64,000 nucleotides of DNA from Cryptomeria japonica (taxonomy: Eukaryota > Streptophyta > Pinopsida > Cupressales > Cupressaceae), in assembly GCF_030272615.1 (NCBI RefSeq), contig NC_081415.1, positions 630,331,240-630,395,239 on the forward strand. The letters run 5' to 3'. The notes beneath the pieces were generated by a model. It did no database searches. It saw nothing but the letters and a program-made list of their open reading frames with translations, and was not told the DNA's origin. Each line of letters begins with the position of its first letter. Position 1 is the stretch's first letter. Shown here in pieces: positions 22,958 through 34,987 of this stretch. A program made the translations under genes and the position numbers.

Positions 22958-25900
22958 TTACTTTATTGTAGGTAGGGGCATAACCCCCAACTTACCTCTG
23001 AGATAGTCAAAGGTGTCCTTATGTAGTGGCTTGGTGAAGATATCAGCCACCTTCTCTTTTGTTGGTATATACTCCAACATCACTTCCTTTTCTTGCACTT
23101 GTTCCCTTAGATAGTGATATTTGATAGCTACATGCTTCATTTTGGAATGCATCACCGGATTCTTGGATATGTCCATGGCACTGGTGTTGTCACAATGAAG
23201 CACTATCAGTCCAATCACCTTTTCTTGGATACCTTCCAACAATTGCTTGATCCAAACTATCTGTGTGTAGTTGATTGCAACAGCTACATACTCAACTTCA
23301 ACTATGGATTGAGATATGTAGTTTTGTTTCTTGCTTGTCCAAGATACAATCCTATCTCCAAGAAAGAATGAACCTCCACTAGTGCTCTTTCTATCATCAA
23401 TGTTCCCTACCCAATCTAAATAAATGAAGACACTTAAGCTGAAGTCTCCCTTATGTGGATACCAAAGACCATACTCATCAGTCCCCTTAAGGTATCTAGA
23501 TATTCTCTTGACTGCCACCATATGAGTCTCTTTCGGATTTGCATAAAATCTGGCAACCAAGCCAACAGCTTGTGGTATGTCAGGTCTACTATGTACTGCA
23601 TACAGCAACTTACCGATCATGGACCAGTAGAGTGTCTCATTCACTTCTTCATCCTCATCATATTTAGAGAGCTTGCAACCTGTAACCATTCGAGTTCCAA
23701 TAGGTTTGCAATCTTCCATTCCAAAAGTTTTCAAATTTTCTCTTATATACTTAGTCTGACTGATGAAGATGACATTCTTTAGTTTTGAGACTTGCAAGCC
23801 AATAAAAAACTTTATCTCACCAATCATGGACATTTCAAATTCTTGCTTCATTTGTTCTGCATAGCTTCTTCTCATCTCATCATCTCCCCCAAAGATGATG
23901 TCATCTACAAAGATCTCAGCAATTAGATGTTTTCCTTCAGCTCCACTCTTCAAATACAAGTTACTATTATCACTGGTTCTTTTGAACCCTATGCTTAGCA
24001 GCTATGAGTGCAACCTCTCATACCAAGCTCTTGGTGCTTGTTTCAGCCCATATAGAGCCTTCTACAACCTGCATACCATGTTTCTTCCATCTTTAGATGC
24101 AAACCCTTTTGGTTGCTCTGTGTATACTTCTTCCTCTAACACACCATTTAAGAATGCCGATTTGACATCCATTTGATAAACTTTGAATTTTTTGTAAGCA
24201 GCAGAGGCCAGCAAAATTCTGATCCCTTCCAGCCTGGCCACCAGTTTGAAGGTTTATCCATAGTCCAAACCTTCTTCCTAAGCATATTCCTTACAGACTA
24301 ATCTTGTTTTGTTTCTTATTACTTTACCAGTTTCATCCATTTTATTTCTGAACACCCACTTAGTGCCTATCACATTTTTGTTTTCCGGTCTGGGCACTAG
24401 AGTCCATGTTTCATTTTTCTCAATTTGTTCTATTTCTTCTTCCATGGCTTTGACCCAGTCATCATCTTTTAGAGCCTCCTTTGTTGTTTTAGGCTCAAAT
24501 ATGGAAAGCATACAACCATTCTCTCTTGCTCTTCTTCTAGTTAGAACTCCTACATCTTTGTCACCAATGATATTTTATGCAGAGTGATTATTTATAACAT
24601 ACTTAGCCAATACCGGCTCACTTCTTGGAGCTTCTTCAACCGGTTGTGTAGGTTCTACTTCACAGGCTTCTTCATATGCCACTTCAACAAGGTCTTCTTT
24701 GGTAGGTTTCACCGATACATTGTACTCAAACCCTTTATAGTCCTCAAGTTCACTCTTACTATCCTGTTCATTTTTATCAGAGTACTCATCTACTATGACA
24801 TTTGCACTTTCCACAATCTTACTGGTCCTTTTGTTCAAACACTGGTATGCCTTACTTTTTGTGGAGTAACCTAAGAAGGTTCCTTCATCACTCTTGGGAT
24901 CAAATTTTCTAGTGTACTCATCCCTTTTGATATAGCACCTGCTTCCAAATACTTAAAAATAACAAACATTAGTTGGGTATCTAGACCATAATTCATAGGG
25001 AATTTTATTTGTCCCTTTCTTCACTTGTATCTGGCTCAAGGTGTATACAGTAGTGCTTATAACTTCTCTCCAGAAAATATGTGGAATGTCCTTCTATATC
25101 ATCAGAGTCATTACGCAATCAATAAGAGTTATGTTTCTTCTTTCAGCAACCCCATTCTACTAAGGTGTTCTGGGTGCAGACATTTGTCTCATAATCCCCT
25201 GTTCCTCGCAGTAATTCATGAACTCTTGAGAGGTGAACTCTCCTCCTCTATCTAATCTTAGACACTTTAGATTCTTATCGGTTCCTCTTTCTACTTGAGC
25301 CTTAAAAACTTTGAATGTGTGAAAGGCTTCATATTTTTCCTTCAAGAATATAGCCCATGTCATTCTTGAGAATTCATCCACAAACAGCATAAAATATTGA
25401 TCTCCATAGAAACTCTTGGTTCTCATGGGACCACATAGGTCTATATGAACTAAGTCCAGCATGTTTTCAGATGAAAAGGATTTACTGCTGAAACTAGACC
25501 TGGTCAGCTTTCCTAGTTGACATTCTTTGCACATAGCATTTTTAGGTTTCACTATATTAGGCATACCTCTCACAGACTTTGTCTTACTGACTTTTTCTAT
25601 GCTATCAAAGCTAACATGACACAGTCTTTTGTGCCACAACAAACTATCTTCTACCTTAGCCATTAGACAACTACCTATGGTGGTGTCTAGGTGAAAAAGA
25701 TTCCCTCTTGATTGTTTGCCGGTAGCAATCAGACTTCCTGATTTGTCATTTATTTTACATATTCCTTCATTGAATTCTAACCAGTATCCCTTGTTGTTAA
25801 TTTGTGCAACACTTAACAAAATATATTTTATCCCTTCTACCCAATAGACATCATCACAATTTTTTTTATCATTCATGGCTATAGCTCCCTTACCTTTTAC

Positions 25901-26539
25901 TACACAAGGAGCACCATTTCCGAATCTCACAGTTCCTCCATTGCAATCCTCCATGTTGAGGAACTTGTTTCTATCACTGGTCATATGGTGAGTGCAACCA
26001 CTATCAATCACCCATTCTCCACACTGGTTTGTACAAAAAATCAGTGCCATATCTCCTTCTTCTATGCTATCCTCCTTGACTACCACAAATGCAATTCCAT
26101 CTCCATCAGATCCTTTTGATTCTTCATCAATGACTCCTTCTTCTACAAGATAACACTCCTTCTTGCTCTTGACCCTATAGCTTCTGAAATTTTCCTTCCT
26201 ATCTCTATCATTATCAAGACATCTTGAAGCAATATGACCTATCTTATTATAGGAGAAGCACTTTAAGGGTAATTTACCTTTATACTTTCCTTTTCCTTTT
26301 GGAAATCTTCTTCCCAATAGAGCTTCAATTTCATCTTTCTCCTGTTCCTCAGATAACAAGTTGTCACTTTCATGGGAATGACCGATTCTTGTAGTAGAAC
26401 TACTTCTGGTTTCTTTCCTTCTCCTTGTTGGTGCATGAATCATGGAGGCTTTGAAAGAAGCATCAATCTTTGGTATGTTGTTGTCATAATTGCTCAGTTC
26501 AAAAGTAGTCAACTTATTGATTAGTGAGTCAAGAGACAT
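22958..26539 (-). pseudogene. Copia gag end and pol (protease, integrase, RT, RNase H), decayed
   Basis: One frame covers about 1,190 codons. In order: gag C-terminus with a zinc knuckle at 26219-26260 whose second Cys is Tyr; protease W-V-I-D-S-G near 26010; pre-integrase W-H-K-R-L-C-H-V-S near 25635; integrase core with H-I-D-L-C-G-P near 25440 and L-D-R-G-G-E-F near 25245; RT with W-T-L-V-P-R-P near 24400; F-V-D-D at 23892-23911 in place of Y-V-D-D; RNase H with S-T-S-G-G-S near 23380, H-C-D-N near 23195 and A-D-I-F-T-K-P-L-H near 23030. The longest uninterrupted pieces are 459 and 333 codons. Stops between them include a double stop near 25155 where relatives have Gln-Gln. Confidence 0.93.
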
Positions 26540-27071
26540 TAATTTTTCCCAAGGATCTGAGTTCTAGGATAGCAGAGACCCTTATGGCATATTGTGGTAG
26601 CAAGGTTCTCAAGATTTTGCTAACCACATCATCCTCCTCAAGCTTTCCTCCATCACTTTTAATGGAGTTCACTACATCCTTTATTCTCTTGCTATGTTGC
26701 TCTATTTTTTCTCCTTCCTGCATCCTCATCTCATCATATTTTCCTCTCAGGCTGTCTACTTTTATCTTGTTAAACATGAGGATCTCCCCAATAGACTGTC
26801 TTCAGCTTATTCCATATATGAAACATTGTTTTCAAATCTTGAACCTTAGCAAATTCATTATCTAAAAGAGTGATGACAATCACATCCATAGCAGTAGTAT
26901 TATCTTGCCTTTCCTTGATCTGATCTGGAGTGAGAGTCCCTGAAGTTCAATGTACTCTGTGATTACATGATGCCAGTAATTTTCTCCTAGGGATCTTAGA
27001 TAAAGTTTCATTCTTCCACATCATAAGATGTAATTCTCCTTAGAGAACTTAAGACCCTCATTTCTCATCAT
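26540..27071 (-). pseudogene. Copia gag N-terminal part (nested element), decayed
   Basis: A likely start is the ATG at 27071. The frame reads N-E-G-L-K-F, a Y-I-L-W-like capsid start, then M-K-L-Y-L-R-S-L-G; after frame changes near 26780-27000 the ORF at 26529-26777 carries K-V-D-S-L-R-G-K-Y-D-E-M-R-M and E-E-D-D-V-V-S-K-I-L-R-T-L-L-P. These are copia gag blocks of the UBN2 type. It runs in another frame than pol, with which it overlaps by a few codons around 26530; in related elements gag and pol are often one ORF, so a frameshift is likely. Confidence 0.78.
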
Positions 27072-27114
27072 CTTGGATCTTTCCTTAAGCTTATTCTAAT
27101 TCTAAGGACCTGAT

Positions 27115-27127
27115 GCTCTAATACCAA
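27115..27127 (-). other. Primer-binding site of nested copia element
   Basis: Minus strand TGGTATTAGAGC, one mismatch to the initiator tRNA-Met type TGGTATCAGAGC, two bases from the LTR. Confidence 0.82.
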
Positions 27128-27129
27128 AT

Positions 27130-28761
27130 TGTTAGTCCCAACCGGTGCTACGAGGGGAGGGGTGAATCAACACTTGATCAATTTTCATATTCAAAACTTT
27201 TAACTCTAATCTGCACTTATTAAATATTTATCAATATACTTAATCACTGAAGTAGAATATGCATCCATGAAAATTTGACAGTGACACCAAGATTTATCTC
27301 ATGGAAACCCAAATGGGAGAAAACCACGGTGTGAGTAGGAACTCACAAAATTTGTACTCTTCTAGAGTATGCTTGATGAGGAGCCATCCTTGTTAGGAGA
27401 TTACAAAGACACTTGTTAGGTGCCACTCGGTTAAGGGATTTAAGTTAAGGTCGGTTAGTGCCTTTACCCTGTTAAAGGTAGCCTGATTAAAGGACTTAAG
27501 AACATCAATTAAGATGTCACCCGGTTAAGGGATTTTGCAAAAGGGACTTGTTAAAGTCCACCCGGTTAAGGGATTTAAGTTGCAATGGTTAGAAAGCAAC
27601 AAATGGATGATCTGCTAACTTAGCTACTGATAGTTTGATTAGATCACAATGAGAATCACACTCTATCCACACCGGTTGTGTCTGCTCTGCACAACACCAG
27701 TTTTCTTCTTCGGCTCTGCACTCTATCGGTCCTCTGACCTTTGGCTCTATACTCTTTCGGTTCTCTAACCTTTGGCTCTGCACTCTACAGTTTCTCTAAA
27801 CTTTGGCTCTTCACTCTACTAGTTCTCTGACCTTCGGCTCTACACTCTATCGGTCTACCTCAAACACCCTCTACTCTGCTAAATCCTTTTAGCACTTCCT
27901 CTCACTCTGCTCTTCACCTTGGATCACCTTCTACAAGATCTTCTTTTTGCAAATTTTACGATCAAGTCTTTCTAAATGAATTCAAAAATACTTTATACAT
28001 TTTCTGTCAACACCTTTAGGTCTTCCCTCAATCAAAGCAATCACATATTTTAGAATATTTCAAATTCAAAATCTCCCACTCTTTCTTTGCACACCCTGCA
28101 ACAATTCCAAGTGTTCAATGAATTCTACCACTACATTTTCCAAAGATAGTAACTTCTAGGTCGAGTTCAGTCAATTGAGTGCGAACCAAAAAATCCGCAC
28201 GTAATCATGCTTGACTACATGATAACTGTTGTTGACCTTACCAACTTATGATTTGGCATAGACACAAGCTCACCAACTCACCTTTTTCCACCGCAATTGA
28301 ATAATTGATCACTGCTCTAAGATCTATAATGATCACCTATCTTCCTTCTATCATACCAGTGTACCAGTATTCCACTACACTTCTATATTACTGGTTCATC
28401 CTTTGATTCCCGGTTTGTTGTGCTAGCATCAATTTTCTTCCCCTGTTTACCAATGAGGTTTTGGTTTGCATACAACCTCAATTCTTCTTGCCTGAGTCAT
28501 CTTTTGTGACTTCATCATCATCAGAATGATTGACCTTCTTGAATGATAGACCAGTTGGCTTAGTCTATCTTCCCTTGAGCTGATTGAACTTTTGGTTATC
28601 TATTTCCAATGTTGTTTGTATTTACTAGTAAGTTAATCACCTTTGCTTACTGAAATACACCACACTACCGATACCACTTCACCAGTCAGTGTTAGACATC
28701 AATGACAAATCTTAGCTCATATACCGGTTCTCTGGATTGATCGGTTTTGTCAATGCCAACA
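27130..28761 (-). repeat. 5' LTR of nested copia element
   Basis: 1,632 bp, ends TGTTAGTCCC and GCCAACA. Carries internal GGTTAAGGGATTT-type repeats (27420-27580) also present in the 3' copy. Confidence 0.92.
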
Positions 28762-28766
28762 TATAT

Positions 28767-30363
28767 GTCGCCATTGTTACACTGTGTGCTGCTACATAAT
28801 AAGTTGCTCGGCTAGACTGATGCAAAACCTCAAGCCAGGAGGCAGCTAACTCTCCTCTTAATCTCTACACATCTTGATCATGCTCTGTAACCTAGGTCTC
28901 GTGACTTCCAATTGTGTCTGGAGAGTCCTCACTCTCCCTCTCAATGTATGGATCATATATGTTGGCGTCTATCTCTGAGGTATCTCCTCCTCTCCTCCCT
29001 CAATCAGCTCATCCCTCCACTATCGCACCTCTTGAGGGGAAACTCTCTCTCCCATCTCCCCCTCACCACCAATATCACCTCTAGCCCCTACACCCCAAGC
29101 TCCACCTCCCTCACTTTCGATTGCACCCAATGAACCACCCTCTCCTCTCCTCTGCTACTAACCAATCATTGTTGCCCTACTGTTGCTTGCACTAGGATCA
29201 CCTCCTACTCACCTAGGTGGATCTACTCTTTGTCCCTGTAACTGAGTTGGTACATCATCTCCACCCTCACCAATCTAAGGTGCTCGCTTTGTTGGATCTA
29301 TAAATCGTGGGAATGGATGTCTCAATGACTCATCCCTATACTCTGGGGTCACCCCTACATCAGCAATATCCTCTAAATAGTCCTAGCATTGTGGCTGGAG
29401 GGATATCAACTCCTATACCGCTAGGGCATAAGATAACTTCAACCCCCATCCCTTCCTCTCCTCATCCCCAAAATGGTGTAAGAAGTAAACTCCTATGAAA
29501 TGGTCTAAACTCGCCCATACTGCTTCATAACCCAGCTAACAACAAAATGCTCAAAAATAATTTGAGATCTCTCAATGAGTGGGCATGTCATAAACATCAA
29601 TCTTTTCTCTCACCTCTAGTCATCCCATTCCTCTAAACCCCTATAAGGCCTCCAGACAACTGCAATCAGGTCATCCAACTGGTGCCTCCAGAAACTTGTT
29701 TTCCCTAAGTGTCAGCACATGATAGGCTGATGTGGCTCTCTTGAATCGTTGACAACTGGCCTACAAACTGGGATATGCTCCCATGCCTATATCTATAGAA
29801 CAAGAACCCTAGCAGCCATGCTCTTCACATCTTGGTATGCGATCTCATGCATCTCATGGTACATGTGTGCTAACAAGCAAGATCCCCAGCCTAATCTCCT
29901 TGGCTGAGCAACTAACATCTCCAATATCCTCCCCCAGCCACAAGAATCCCTGTTGTCCTCTGTCAGGCATAACAAAACATCCTATCAGTCCAATGAGCAC
30001 ACAAGTGACGGGAAATCTCCCTCCATATCTGCTCATCATGTCATCCCATGAAATGGATCGCACTATAAGACTCTCATCCTAGAATACCCTATGTAATGTT
30101 GTAATCCCCACCTGAGGAGAAGAATCATAGTCCACTATACTACCTGAAAAAGGAATCCTCATAATCCTATATACATCCTCGGGAGTGATCGGCATCTCCC
30201 CAATAGGCAGGTGAAAAGTGTTATGCTCTTAATGAAATCTCTCTACTAATGCACTAAGAAATCCATGATTCACATGAATATCTGGCATCTGCAATAAGTA
30301 TCCAAAACCACATGCATCATTATGAGCCCTCTGAGCATCTGAGAGCTTCCAAACTAATCTCAT
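28767..30363 (-). pseudogene. Antisense ORF of gypsy B: plant mobile domain (PMD) protein, main part
   Basis: The minus strand from an ATG at 30363 reads W-K-L-S-D-A-Q-R-A-H, then H-G-F-L-S-A-L-V-E-R-F, then T-F-H-L-P-I-G-E-M-P-I-T-P-E-D-V, then R-Y-G-G-R-F and, further on, A-W-E-H-I-P and W-V-M-K-Q-Y-G-R. This is the block order of the plant mobile domain (aminotransferase-like) family found in MAIN-type host proteins and in retroelements. An antisense ORF between pol and the 3' LTR is known for some Tat elements. A TTTTGCAG|G site near 30410 could be a splice acceptor for an upstream exon. Stops and frameshifts break it; several stops stand where Gln is expected. Confidence 0.72.
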
Positions 30364-32588
30364 AGTGGCTAGATAGGTACATCAAAACTATATGTCTGGA
30401 AAGCTAACCTGCAAAATTGAACGACAACTCATCAGTATGCAATACAAATTGAGTTATAAAGTTGTCAAAAATGCCCATGAATCCAACTAATCAATCACGG
30501 AAATTAAAAGTTTAAGTTTTGATGCTAAAAAAAATTTGATTGTTTTTTAAACAAGTAAACACAGAGGGGAAGCAACTCATATGAGTAAATATTTCAGGTA
30601 GTATGAGTAAACTATATGATACGAGTCACTAACCAATACATAACAACTAAATAGACCATGCTAACATGTCTTGTACGACTTGAGGGCACACCCCGAATGA
30701 CAAAACAAATGACTTAATATGAGTAAACATTGTTTGACAGATACTCGTACGCCAAACCTTAGTTTTCCATATGATGAAATGACTGAAAATGAGATAAAAT
30801 GAAATTTACAGCGACAAATTCATGCAAAAATTTGGAAATTTAACAGGCTCAAGATCGATCACTTGCCATAGGGGGATCGTTCCTAGGTCAATTATGCCAT
30901 CTTTGCAGCTCGAATCGGTGGGTATGCTCAGGAATTGCCATTTTGCTCCAAAGAAGGTTTTTGAATTTTTGAACTTTGAGAAGTGAAAATGAAATGAAAA
31001 TGACCCTTTCTATTGGCATATGCACACTCCAATGAGACATTGTATGTGATTGAAGGTTTTGTCATTGATGGCAACTGTGCAATCCTATAACACCGGCAAG
31101 GCATTATACCGGCAAGGCATTACACCGGCAAGTTAGTGCACCAGCATCAGCAGATCACACTCTACACCAGCACTCAAGACACCGGCACCAGCACAAAAGA
31201 AAGGAAGTATACCGGCACAGAGGCCGACAGGATTTTGTTATATTATATTTTGTTTATTATTGTAAAACTTTGTAAGCTGACTTGGCATGTTGTAAAATGA
31301 CTCTTATATATATAAGAGATCGTTGTAAAATGACTCTTATATATATAAGAGATCATTGTAGACATTTTGTAATGAATTAAGGAAGTGAAGAAAGTAATGT
31401 ATGCGAAATATTAAGGTAGACCTATTATGTGAAATATAGGTTAAAGGGTTTATATAAGAAGCAGAGTAGCAACTGGTACTGGATCAGGTATTATAGATGC
31501 TATTGTAAAGTAGTACAAGATATTGGATTTGTATAATCCACATTGTAAGTCAGTGAGACTTCCCATTGAGCAGTGAGCTCTAGGCAGTTGGCCTTCCTAC
31601 ATGTGTAGGCCCCTATTGTAAGTAATATTCTCTTATTGGCCGGTAAGTGGATATTGTGGGTCACAAATCCCATCGAGGTTTTTCCCACACCGGGTTTCCT
31701 CGTTAAATCCTTGTGTTCTAGTGTGCTTTTCATGTGGATGTTCTTAATTCTGTTTATTGCATTATTTCTTGCATACCAGTACACTGTTATAATATGTTCT
31801 ACATGTTTTAAGTTAAGAAATTATGTTCACCAGTTAGCTACTGATTCACCCCCCCCCCCCTCTCAGTATCTGTGGGAATCCTAACACTTTCAACCCCTTA
31901 TATAGAAAACACTAATTTTTAAACTTTCTCCGATGGATGTGAAAATTATACCCTTGACTAAATCGACCATCTTGAGTCCATTTTTGGGATCGAAATCAAA
32001 ATTTGAGATTATTTTTCTAGTCAAAATCTCACAACGTTGACCACTTGGTATTTTCGTCTTCCGATCATATTTTCTTATTATTTTTCGCTCAAATCACCTC
32101 TGATTTCAACTTAATTCTCCAATAAATCTTTGTGCTCAAATTATCATCGCTAAATATTTTTATGACTTCAATTGCCTAAAATCACTATGACCTCGCAATC
32201 TTTCGATTTCACTTGTGAGGGGCATGCTCATTACATCATCATTATCAACGATTGCATCATAAAAAGTCAAGATTTTTTTTCTTCTTCATCGAAAGTTGAG
32301 CAAAATATATTTTTAGTCAAAGACTAATCGAATATCAATCAAATCAAACAAAACCTCATTGTTCTTCAAAATTGAATCAATCTCTAGGGGCATATTAGTT
32401 TCATTGCATCAAATTATAGTTCAATCAAGTTTGGGATCGGTGTCTCTTTAATCAATCTGTTCAGTTTCATTGCTTCAAATCAAGTTGAACATCTCGCTCT
32501 TCATCGGTTTGTGAACCATCAAGTTTAGAACTGATAATCTGTTTGACATTAAATTTTCTTTGAATCAATGTGTTGCTCACACATGAAT
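30364..32588. other. 3' untranslated part of gypsy B (excluding the solo LTR)
   Basis: Apart from the solo LTR at 31011-31886 no coding signal is visible. It is AT-rich and contains the presumed promoter side of the antisense ORF. Nothing specific can be assigned. Confidence 0.5.
31011..31886 (+). repeat. Solo LTR with TA...CA ends, plus orientation, inside gypsy B 3' region
   Basis: 876 bp, begins TATTGGCATATGC, ends GGAATCCTAACA, with perfect CTTTC duplications at 31006-31010 and 31887-31891. Same family as 18219-19026 in opposite orientation. Contains a local ~35-bp tandem repeat around TCTTATATATATAAGAGATC (31300-31360) and the C-run module near 31845-31862. Confidence 0.93.
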
Positions 32589-32603
32589 TCAAAGAGGGGC
32601 AAA
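32589..32603 (+). other. Polypurine tract of gypsy B
   Basis: CAAAGAGGGGCAAA lies directly before the 3' LTR start at 32604 and would prime plus-strand DNA synthesis. Confidence 0.82.
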
Positions 32604-33610
32604 TTTTATACCCTAAAAATGGTCACCTAAATCATGGGCCCCCAATCTCGACTACATCACCAAGGTCCTAACCAAAGGTAATTAAATCAATCTTGAGAAC
32701 CTAATTAATTAATTCTCAGTCATCAATGTCACATGGCAAGTAAATCATTCTATGTTAATTAAATATTTATTTAATTAATTAATCATTTCAAGTAGATAAT
32801 TTTAATCAATTATCCTATTTATTTAATTAAATATCCTAGTATATTTAATTAATAAATCAAATTTTCCATTAAATCATTAAAAAAGAATGAATAAATTTGG
32901 AAAAAAGAATTAATTGAAAAAAGAATTAAAATTGAGAAAAGAAATCAAAAAGGAATTAAATTGAAAAATCTTAGAAAAGCAATTAAATCAATTAAATATC
33001 AAAATTGAATAAAAATATGAAATAAATCATTTTTTCTGATTTTATCTTAAAATTAGTTCAATTTCCTTTAAAGCTGAGAAAAGCAGCCAATCACATCAAT
33101 TCACCTAGATTGTGCTTCCTCTTGGAGAATCTCTACCGCTCATCATTGATCAATCTTGATTGTTGGTCTCTCTCTGGATTTTCTATAAATTTAGGCTCTC
33201 ATCTCTCATTCAAAAAAACCTAGAGATTTATCATTATTATGTTGTTTTTGCTCTAGGTCTATTGAGATTTTTGTGCATTGAGAATATTGCATATTAGTTA
33301 TTGCATATTTGTTAAATCATCTAACTTAAATATTCATTCATAACTTAATCATGTTAGCTTAATCTTGCATCCATTTAGCTCAATTTCATACTCATTAAGA
33401 TTAATTCTTTCATTTAGGTATCGTCTAGTCACTGGTCTTGCATAAAGAAATCTGAGAGCAAAACTAAACTCACATCTACTAGAAGGCAATACGTCGCTTT
33501 GTAGTGGTTTTATTATTCATTGATTATTGATTTACTAACCATGCATCTAATGACTTAATTGAAGTGTTGTGTATTCAGATATAGATACAGGTCAACTTTT
33601 CACACACACA
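32604..33610 (+). repeat. 3' LTR of gypsy element B
   Basis: Aligns with 4814-5781 throughout; its first bases (TTTTATACCC) differ from TGTAATACCC of the 5' copy. It carries a short extra duplication (ATTAGTTATTGCATATTTG near 33290) and ends CACACACACA before the array resumes. Confidence 0.92.
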
Positions 33611-34865
33611 ATATGGTGTTTATTTGACCTTATGTTGTACCTATAAGGACTTTAAAAGGAGTCACATGGGGTCACACATATGTTATAACACATGTGTGGC
33701 GCCTTAGAATCCCATATGATCGCTTAGGACACTATATGAGGTCATATGGTGTCCTAAGGGGTATTTTGTACCTACTAGGACTTTAAAAGGGGTCATACGA
33801 GGTCCTAAGGGATCAAACATGTGTGACTCCATATGACCCCGTACAACACAATATGACCCTATGATGTCATATGGTATCCTAAAAGGTACATTGTACCTAC
33901 TAGTACTTTAAAAGGGGTCATATGGGGTCCTAAGGGGTCGCACATGCGTTAGAAGACATGTGTGGCCTCTTAGGACCCCATATGACCCCTTAGGACACTA
34001 TTAACTCTATGGGGTCATATGGTATCCTAAGAGGTATGTTGTACTTACTAAGACTTTAAAAGGGGTCATATGGGGTGCTAAGGGATCACACCTATGTTAT
34101 AACACATGTGTGTCCCCTTAAGACCCCATATGACCACTTAGGACACTATATGACCATGTGGGGTCATATGGTGTCCTAATAGGTATGTTGTGCCTACTAG
34201 GACTTTAAAAGGGGTCATATGGGGTCCAAAGGGGCCATGGATGTGTTTTAACATGTGTGACCCCTTAGGACCCCATGTGACCCCATATGACACTATATGA
34301 GCCTATGGGGTCATATGGTGTCCTAAGAGGTATGTTGTGTCTACTAGCTAAGAGGTATGTTGTACCTACTAGGACTTTAAAAGAGGTCATATAAGGTCCT
34401 AAGGGGTAACATGTGTGCCCCTTAGTACCCCTTATGACCCCTTATGACACTATATGACCCTATGGGGTCATATGGTGTCCTAAGAGTTATTTTGAACCTA
34501 CTATGTGTGGCCCCTTAGGACCCTATATGATCCCTAAGGACACCATATGACCCCTTAGGACACCATATGACCCCATAGGATCATATAGTGTCCTAAGGGG
34601 TCATATGGGGTCCTAAGGGGTCACACATGTTAAAACACATCCATGGCCCCTTTGGACCCCATATGACCCCTTAGGACACTATATGATCCTATGGGGTCAT
34701 ATGGTGTCCTAAGGGGTCATATGGTGTCCTTAGGGATCACATAGGGTCCTAAGGGGCCACACATGTGTGTCCCCTTAGGAACACATATGACCCCTTAGGA
34801 CACTATATGACCCTATGGAGTCATATGGTGTCCTAAGAGCTATGTTTTACTTACTGGGACTTTAA

Positions 34866-34943
34866 AAGGGGTCATATGGGGTCCTAAGGGCTCACACATG
34901 TTATAACACATGTGTGGCCCCTTAGGACCCCATATGACCCCTT
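34866..34943. repeat. Example of the large hairpin in one satellite monomer
   Basis: Arms 34866-34904 and 34905-34943 are inverted copies with 4 mismatches, all near the centre; the outer 25 pairs are perfect (outer arm starts AAGGGGTCATATGGGG). There is essentially no loop. Confidence 0.9.
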
Positions 34944-34987
34944 AGGACACTATATGACCCTATGGGGTCATATGGTGTCCTAAGGGG
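34938..34987. repeat. Example of the smaller hairpin in the same monomer
   Basis: Arms 34938-34959 and 34966-34987 (CCCCTTAGGACAC... against ...GTGTCCTAAGGGG) have 1 mismatch in 22 and a 6-base loop. It overlaps the end of the large hairpin by six bases, so the two structures would compete for that short stretch. Confidence 0.88.

Larger units (their letters stand above)
21017..28761 (-). mobile_element. Ty1/copia retrotransposon (Sirevirus-like), complete with both LTRs, nested in gypsy B
   Basis: Direct LTRs at 21017-22624 and 27130-28761 flank gag and pol on the minus strand. Target duplications are TATCT (21012-21016) and TATAT (28762-28766), one mismatch. A primer-binding site (27115-27127) and a polypurine tract (22625-22640) fix the ends. 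Length 7,745 bp; LTRs of 1.6 kb and AGGGGGAG-type tracts repeated upstream of the 3' LTR are features described for Sireviruses, though lineage is inferred. Pol lies in a single frame with stops, so it is inactive. Confidence 0.93.
4814..33610 (+). mobile_element. Giant Ty3/gypsy retrotransposon B, Tat lineage, with five nested insertions
   Basis: Two direct LTRs (4814-5781 and 32604-33610) bracket a TGGCGCC-type primer-binding site, gag, protease, RT, RNase H, a second archaeal-type RNase H, integrase, an antisense ORF and a polypurine tract. RT before integrase defines Ty3/gypsy; the double RNase H is known for the Tat lineage. The element spans 28.8 kb, of which about 12.1 kb is later insertions, leaving about 16.7 kb. 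Flanking bases are ATATA (4809-4813) and ATATG (33611-33615), a 5-bp target duplication with one change. By eye the first ~130 aligned bases of the two LTRs differ at about 8 positions, so the insertion is old. All coding parts contain stops or frameshifts. Confidence 0.92.

Noticed and set aside
28912..30082. Plus-strand ORFs rich in Ser/Pro/Leu
   Set aside because: They are shadows of the minus-strand antisense PMD ORF and have no family pattern.
34866..34943. Hairpin as a microRNA precursor
   Set aside because: It is one of dozens of near-identical satellite units, with perfectly paired arms and almost no loop. Heterochromatic siRNA is more likely and cannot be tested here.
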